Shown here one piece after another: positions 5,711 to 7,988 of a stretch of 7,988 nucleotides of DNA. Below the pieces are notes generated by a model. It did no database searches. It saw only the letters and a list, made by a program, of their open reading frames with translations, and was not told where the DNA came from. This DNA is from CAYSWH01 sp964434775. Its GTDB lineage: Bacteria; Patescibacteriota; JACMRA01. The translations under genes and the position numbers were made by a program. The DNA lies in the NCBI GenBank assembly GCA_964434775.1, contig CAYSWH010000050.1, forward strand, positions 1 to 7,988. The letters are read 5' to 3'. Every line of letters begins with the position of its first letter. The first letter of the stretch is position 1.

Positions 5711-6341
5711 CGATACTGTTTATATGCCTAAGAATGAGACCACTGGTTCACAGAAAAAAACCTCAAAAAACCAACCTGAGTCGTATCCTGTAGATTCTAA
5801 TCCCCGATGGTACATTGTCCAAACATATGTAGGTTTTGAAGATGCTGTGAGGCGAACTTTGGAGCAGAAGATTCAAAATATGGATCTTAAGAAAAAGATT
5901 AAAGAAATCTATATTCCTACCAAGAAAGTCGTAAAATTAAGTAAAAACGGCGATCGTCAAGAAAAAATCGAGAAAGTTTATCCCGGGTATATCTATATCA
6001 AAATGATACTTAATAAAGAAGTGGGTTATCTGATTCAAAATACTCAATATGTTTCCCGAATTGCCGGTACGGGTGATTTTGCCGTTCCTTTGGAAGAAGG
6101 TTATGTTGAGAAAATCAAACAACAACTGCAAAAAGAGAGTCAAAATGTCACTTCCTCCACGGCTATTAGCTATAATCTAGGAGATTTAGTTAAGGTAGTG
6201 GACGGTCCTTTCAAAGATATGGTCGGCAAGGTAAGCGGACTCGATCCCGCTAATTCCAGGATCAATGTATTACTGACGATATTTGATAGAGAAACTAACG
6301 TAGAATTGGATGTGCTGGAAGTTAAGAAGGTGGTTAGTTAA
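5703..6341 (+). CDS. nusG: NusG, transcription elongation/antitermination factor
   Basis: 212 residues from ATG 5703, which overlaps the secE stop as ATGAGTAA. An in-frame ATG at 5670 lies well inside secE and is less likely. NusG binds the RNA polymerase clamp and links it to Rho or ribosomal S10. The NGN domain starts at PRWYIVQTYVGFEDAV (34-49) and contains the IPTKKVVKL and VYPGYIYIKM segments typical of the family (71-79, 92-101). The KOW domain begins at LGDLVKVVDGPFKDMVGKV (159-177), with the usual linker before it. The N-terminal 33 residues are a polar extension not needed for the fold. The gene normally leads into rplK-rplA; here it is followed by a gene on the opposite strand. Confidence 0.95.
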   Translation: MSNDTVYMPKNETTGSQKKTSKNQPESYPVDSNPRWYIVQTYVGFEDAVRRTLEQKIQNMDLKKKIKEIYIPTKKVVKLSKNGDRQEKIEKVYPGYIYIKMILNKEVGYLIQNTQYVSRIAGTGDFAVPLEEGYVEKIKQQLQKESQNVTSSTAISYNLGDLVKVVDGPFKDMVGKVSGLDPANSRINVLLTIFDRETNVELDVLEVKKVVS

Positions 6342-6362
6342 TTTTACCAATTACTAAACACG

Positions 6363-6408
6363 TTTGGTAGAATAAAGAATTTTCTATTCTTCCAAAAAGA
6401 TTACCAAA
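6363..6408. terminator. Hairpin between convergent nusG and the lamin-tail gene
   Basis: TTTGGTA (6363-6369) can pair with TACCAAA (6402-6408), enclosing AGAATA (6369-6374) with TATTCT (6385-6390). It sits in the short gap between two genes that converge, where a shared terminator is expected. No T-run follows the stem on either strand, so termination by it is doubtful. Confidence 0.3.
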
Positions 6409-6422
6409 AAAGTAAGACCGGG

Positions 6423-7592
6423 TTAAGTGTAATTCAGTTGAAAGCTGAAATTGTTTAGACTTTCGCCTATTGACTTGGAGAGATTTTGAAGGTAGAAAAA
6501 TCCCAGAATAAGAATAGTCAGAGCAAGTACATACATTTGATTAAATTCAGGAAAATCCAGACTTAGAATACGAAAGTTGAACCCTGAAGCCGAGCTATTT
6601 TGCCGGTAATATATCTTGGAGTGTTCCAGTGGTTTTGATTCTATTTTCTCAACAGGTATGGATATTTTTTCGGTTTTAACGTTTGAAAACGAAGGTCTTA
6701 CCTGTTTTTCAATTGCCGGAGTCAGAGGTGAGGGTGAGTTTTGAAAGTTGCCGGATAGTGTTTTCTCTTGAGTAGTTTGCACTTGTAATGCAGGAACTTG
6801 GTTATTCTGCGGAGATACTTCGGGTAGTTGTTTTGCTAATTCGCTGATTTGTTGGGAATTCTCGGTTTTTTGAATTTCAGGCTGAGGGGAAGGTTTTTGG
6901 GTGACCGGACTTGGAACTACCTGAGGATTTTCTTCCGGACGATCAAAATCTTTAGCTAGTCCGTTTAAGCTTTTAGGTGAACCGAAATTATTCGGATAAT
7001 ACTGTGTATAAGAATTTTCCCAATTTCCGGTTTGAAGATTGTATTCCAGTGAGTATTTATTATTTGGCAACTGATTGCTTTCCAAGGCTTGTAAGGTTTG
7101 GCTTGCGAGATCGACTGAAAAAATACTCTCTTTCTGCTTATTAAGGAGTTCAACTTGAATGGTTTTTTCTTGGTTATTACTAATATTTCTTATTTTTCCG
7201 GAGAGAGCATCGGCTTTTTGACCACTAAGAGAATAGGTTGGAACAAAATTCACTTCTTTATAGCTGATAAGAAAATGTTGCTTGGCCGGAAGTAGAATGT
7301 TCGAGTGGAATTCCAGTAGATTATTTGCGGTGTTTGACTTTTTGAATCTAAGAGACCAGTTGCTGATATTAATTGAGGTGTTGGTAGGGTTATACAATTC
7401 AATCCACTTATCAAAAGCACACCTGGATCTGTCTGCTTGATTACTTTTACAATTATCGGCTTGAACGCTGCCCTGGTAATTAATCTCGGAAATAATAATC
7501 TCTTCGGAAGCTCGGACCGATGACGAGGGTGGCAGGAAAAAAGATAATACAATAATAAGGACTGCCAATGTTGAAAAAAGAATTGCTCTCAT
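6423..7592 (-). CDS. Surface protein with N-terminal lamin-tail domain and C-terminal membrane anchor
   Basis: 389 residues. Residues 1-28 form a signal peptide ending VRA. A lamin-tail domain (LTD) follows at about 30-210: it opens with IIISEINYQG, has DKWIELYNPTNTSINISNW (61-79) in its core and ends with the FGSPKSLNG segment (203-211). Two cysteines, C48 and C58, sit in the loop before the core and could form a disulfide outside the cell. A Pro/Gln/Ser/Thr-rich linker (about 215-320) leads to a membrane helix at about 352-369 and a short polar tail. LTDs are immunoglobulin-like modules found in secreted and nuclease-linked bacterial proteins; here no enzyme domain is attached, so display or adhesion is an inference. 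It converges on nusG and diverges from the exported protein at 7733. Confidence 0.85.
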   Translation of the reverse strand: MRAILFSTLAVLIIVLSFFLPPSSSVRASEEIIISEINYQGSVQADNCKSNQADRSRCAFDKWIELYNPTNTSINISNWSLRFKKSNTANNLLEFHSNILLPAKQHFLISYKEVNFVPTYSLSGQKADALSGKIRNISNNQEKTIQVELLNKQKESIFSVDLASQTLQALESNQLPNNKYSLEYNLQTGNWENSYTQYYPNNFGSPKSLNGLAKDFDRPEENPQVVPSPVTQKPSPQPEIQKTENSQQISELAKQLPEVSPQNNQVPALQVQTTQEKTLSGNFQNSPSPLTPAIEKQVRPSFSNVKTEKISIPVEKIESKPLEHSKIYYRQNSSASGFNFRILSLDFPEFNQMYVLALTILILGFFYLQNLSKSIGESLNNFSFQLNYT

Positions 7593-7658
7593 ATTATTAA
7601 CAAAAAAAGTAAATCATAAAAGTTGTCAATGAATAAATAAAAAAACATGCCTTTGGTT

Positions 7659-7687
7659 TTGACTATAGCGTTTAATTAAGGTATTAT
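7659..7687 (+). promoter_or_regulatory. Promoter of the exported protein at 7733
   Basis: TTGACT (7659-7664), a 17-base spacer and TATTAT (7682-7687) each match consensus at five of six positions. The predicted start is near 7694, giving a leader of about 39 nt without a clear ribosome-binding site. Confidence 0.65.
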
Positions 7688-7732
7688 TAATACATATTTA
7701 ACCAAACAGAAAGAAATATTCAAAATAATTAA

Positions 7733-7988
7733 ATGAGAAGTAGAAGAAAATTACGCCGAATTTTGGGACCTCCTAAAGAGAAAACTGTTAATTTTGCTGT
7801 AATTAGTTTTAGTGCACTTCTATTGTTTATTGTCTCATTTGCAATATTCAACTTTGTGATGGGGTTGAACTTTGATTCGGCAAAAGCAGCAGAGAATGTA
7901 GACTTGTCAGTTACAAAATATGGCTATTCCTGTGGCTTGGATAATATTTGCGGTAATTCAGATGATAATTCCGGTGAAGTAAAACCCG
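7733..7988 (+). CDS. Exported or membrane-anchored protein, 5' part only
   Basis: 85 codons are visible before the window ends, with no stop. The N-terminus is strongly basic (MRSRRKLRR), followed by a hydrophobic segment at about 20-44 and a small-residue stretch, SAKAAE (49-54), which could be a signal-peptidase site. The start of the mature part, VDLSVTK (56-62), recalls the first strand of DUF11-type repeat domains, but this is only a short resemblance. C67 and C73 are close together. The promoter at 7659-7687 supports ATG 7733. Being divergent from the lamin-tail gene, it may belong to the same surface-protein locus. The function cannot be told from the visible part. Confidence 0.7.
   Translation, partial: MRSRRKLRRILGPPKEKTVNFAVISFSALLLFIVSFAIFNFVMGLNFDSAKAAENVDLSVTKYGYSCGLDNICGNSDDNSGEVKP

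Overview
The window is AT-rich, uses the standard genetic code (no in-frame TGA in any gene) and encodes a compact Gram-positive-like or monoderm gene set. It carries an orphan MurT-type Mur ligase, short SecE and NusG, two or three secreted or anchored surface proteins (one with a lamin-tail domain), and a lipoprotein with Asp-box repeats. This mix, with long AT-rich intergenic stretches and almost no Shine-Dalgarno sites, suggests a Candidate Phyla Radiation (Patescibacteria) genome. That placement is an inference from gene content and cannot be fixed to a phylum here.

Layout. 1-688 (-): a FabG/PhaB-type short-chain reductase, cut at its C-terminus by the window edge, with its own promoter. 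689-1748: a 1.06-kb gene-free block. Its centre holds a well-delimited minus-strand transcription unit of about 350 nt: promoter TTGACC-17-TATACT at 1318-1346, predicted start G1311, and a GC-rich hairpin plus T-run ending near 960. It encodes no convincing protein but can form several helices and a pseudoknot, so it is proposed as an unrecognised structured RNA. 1749-3125 (+): an Asp-box beta-propeller lipoprotein, driven by a near-perfect promoter that leaves almost no 5' leader. 3126-3862: a gene-poor stretch with two doubtful tiny ORFs and a nested palindromic repeat of about 130 bp containing three perfect hairpins. 3863-5167 (-): a MurT-like amide ligase without its zinc ribbon and without the usual GatD partner gene beside it. 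5297-6341 (+): secE and nusG, overlapping by 8 bases and transcribed divergently from murT. 6423-7592 (-): a lamin-tail-domain surface protein facing nusG tail to tail. 7733-7988 (+): the start of a membrane-anchored secreted protein, divergent from the lamin-tail gene.

Functionally the genes cover export (SecE), transcription elongation (NusG), cell-wall modification (MurT), redox lipid or polyester metabolism (FabG/PhaB) and the cell surface (three exported proteins). They are mostly single-gene transcription units with individual sigma70-type promoters; only secE-nusG is a clear operon. The ribosomal protein genes rplK and rplA, which commonly follow nusG, are absent here.
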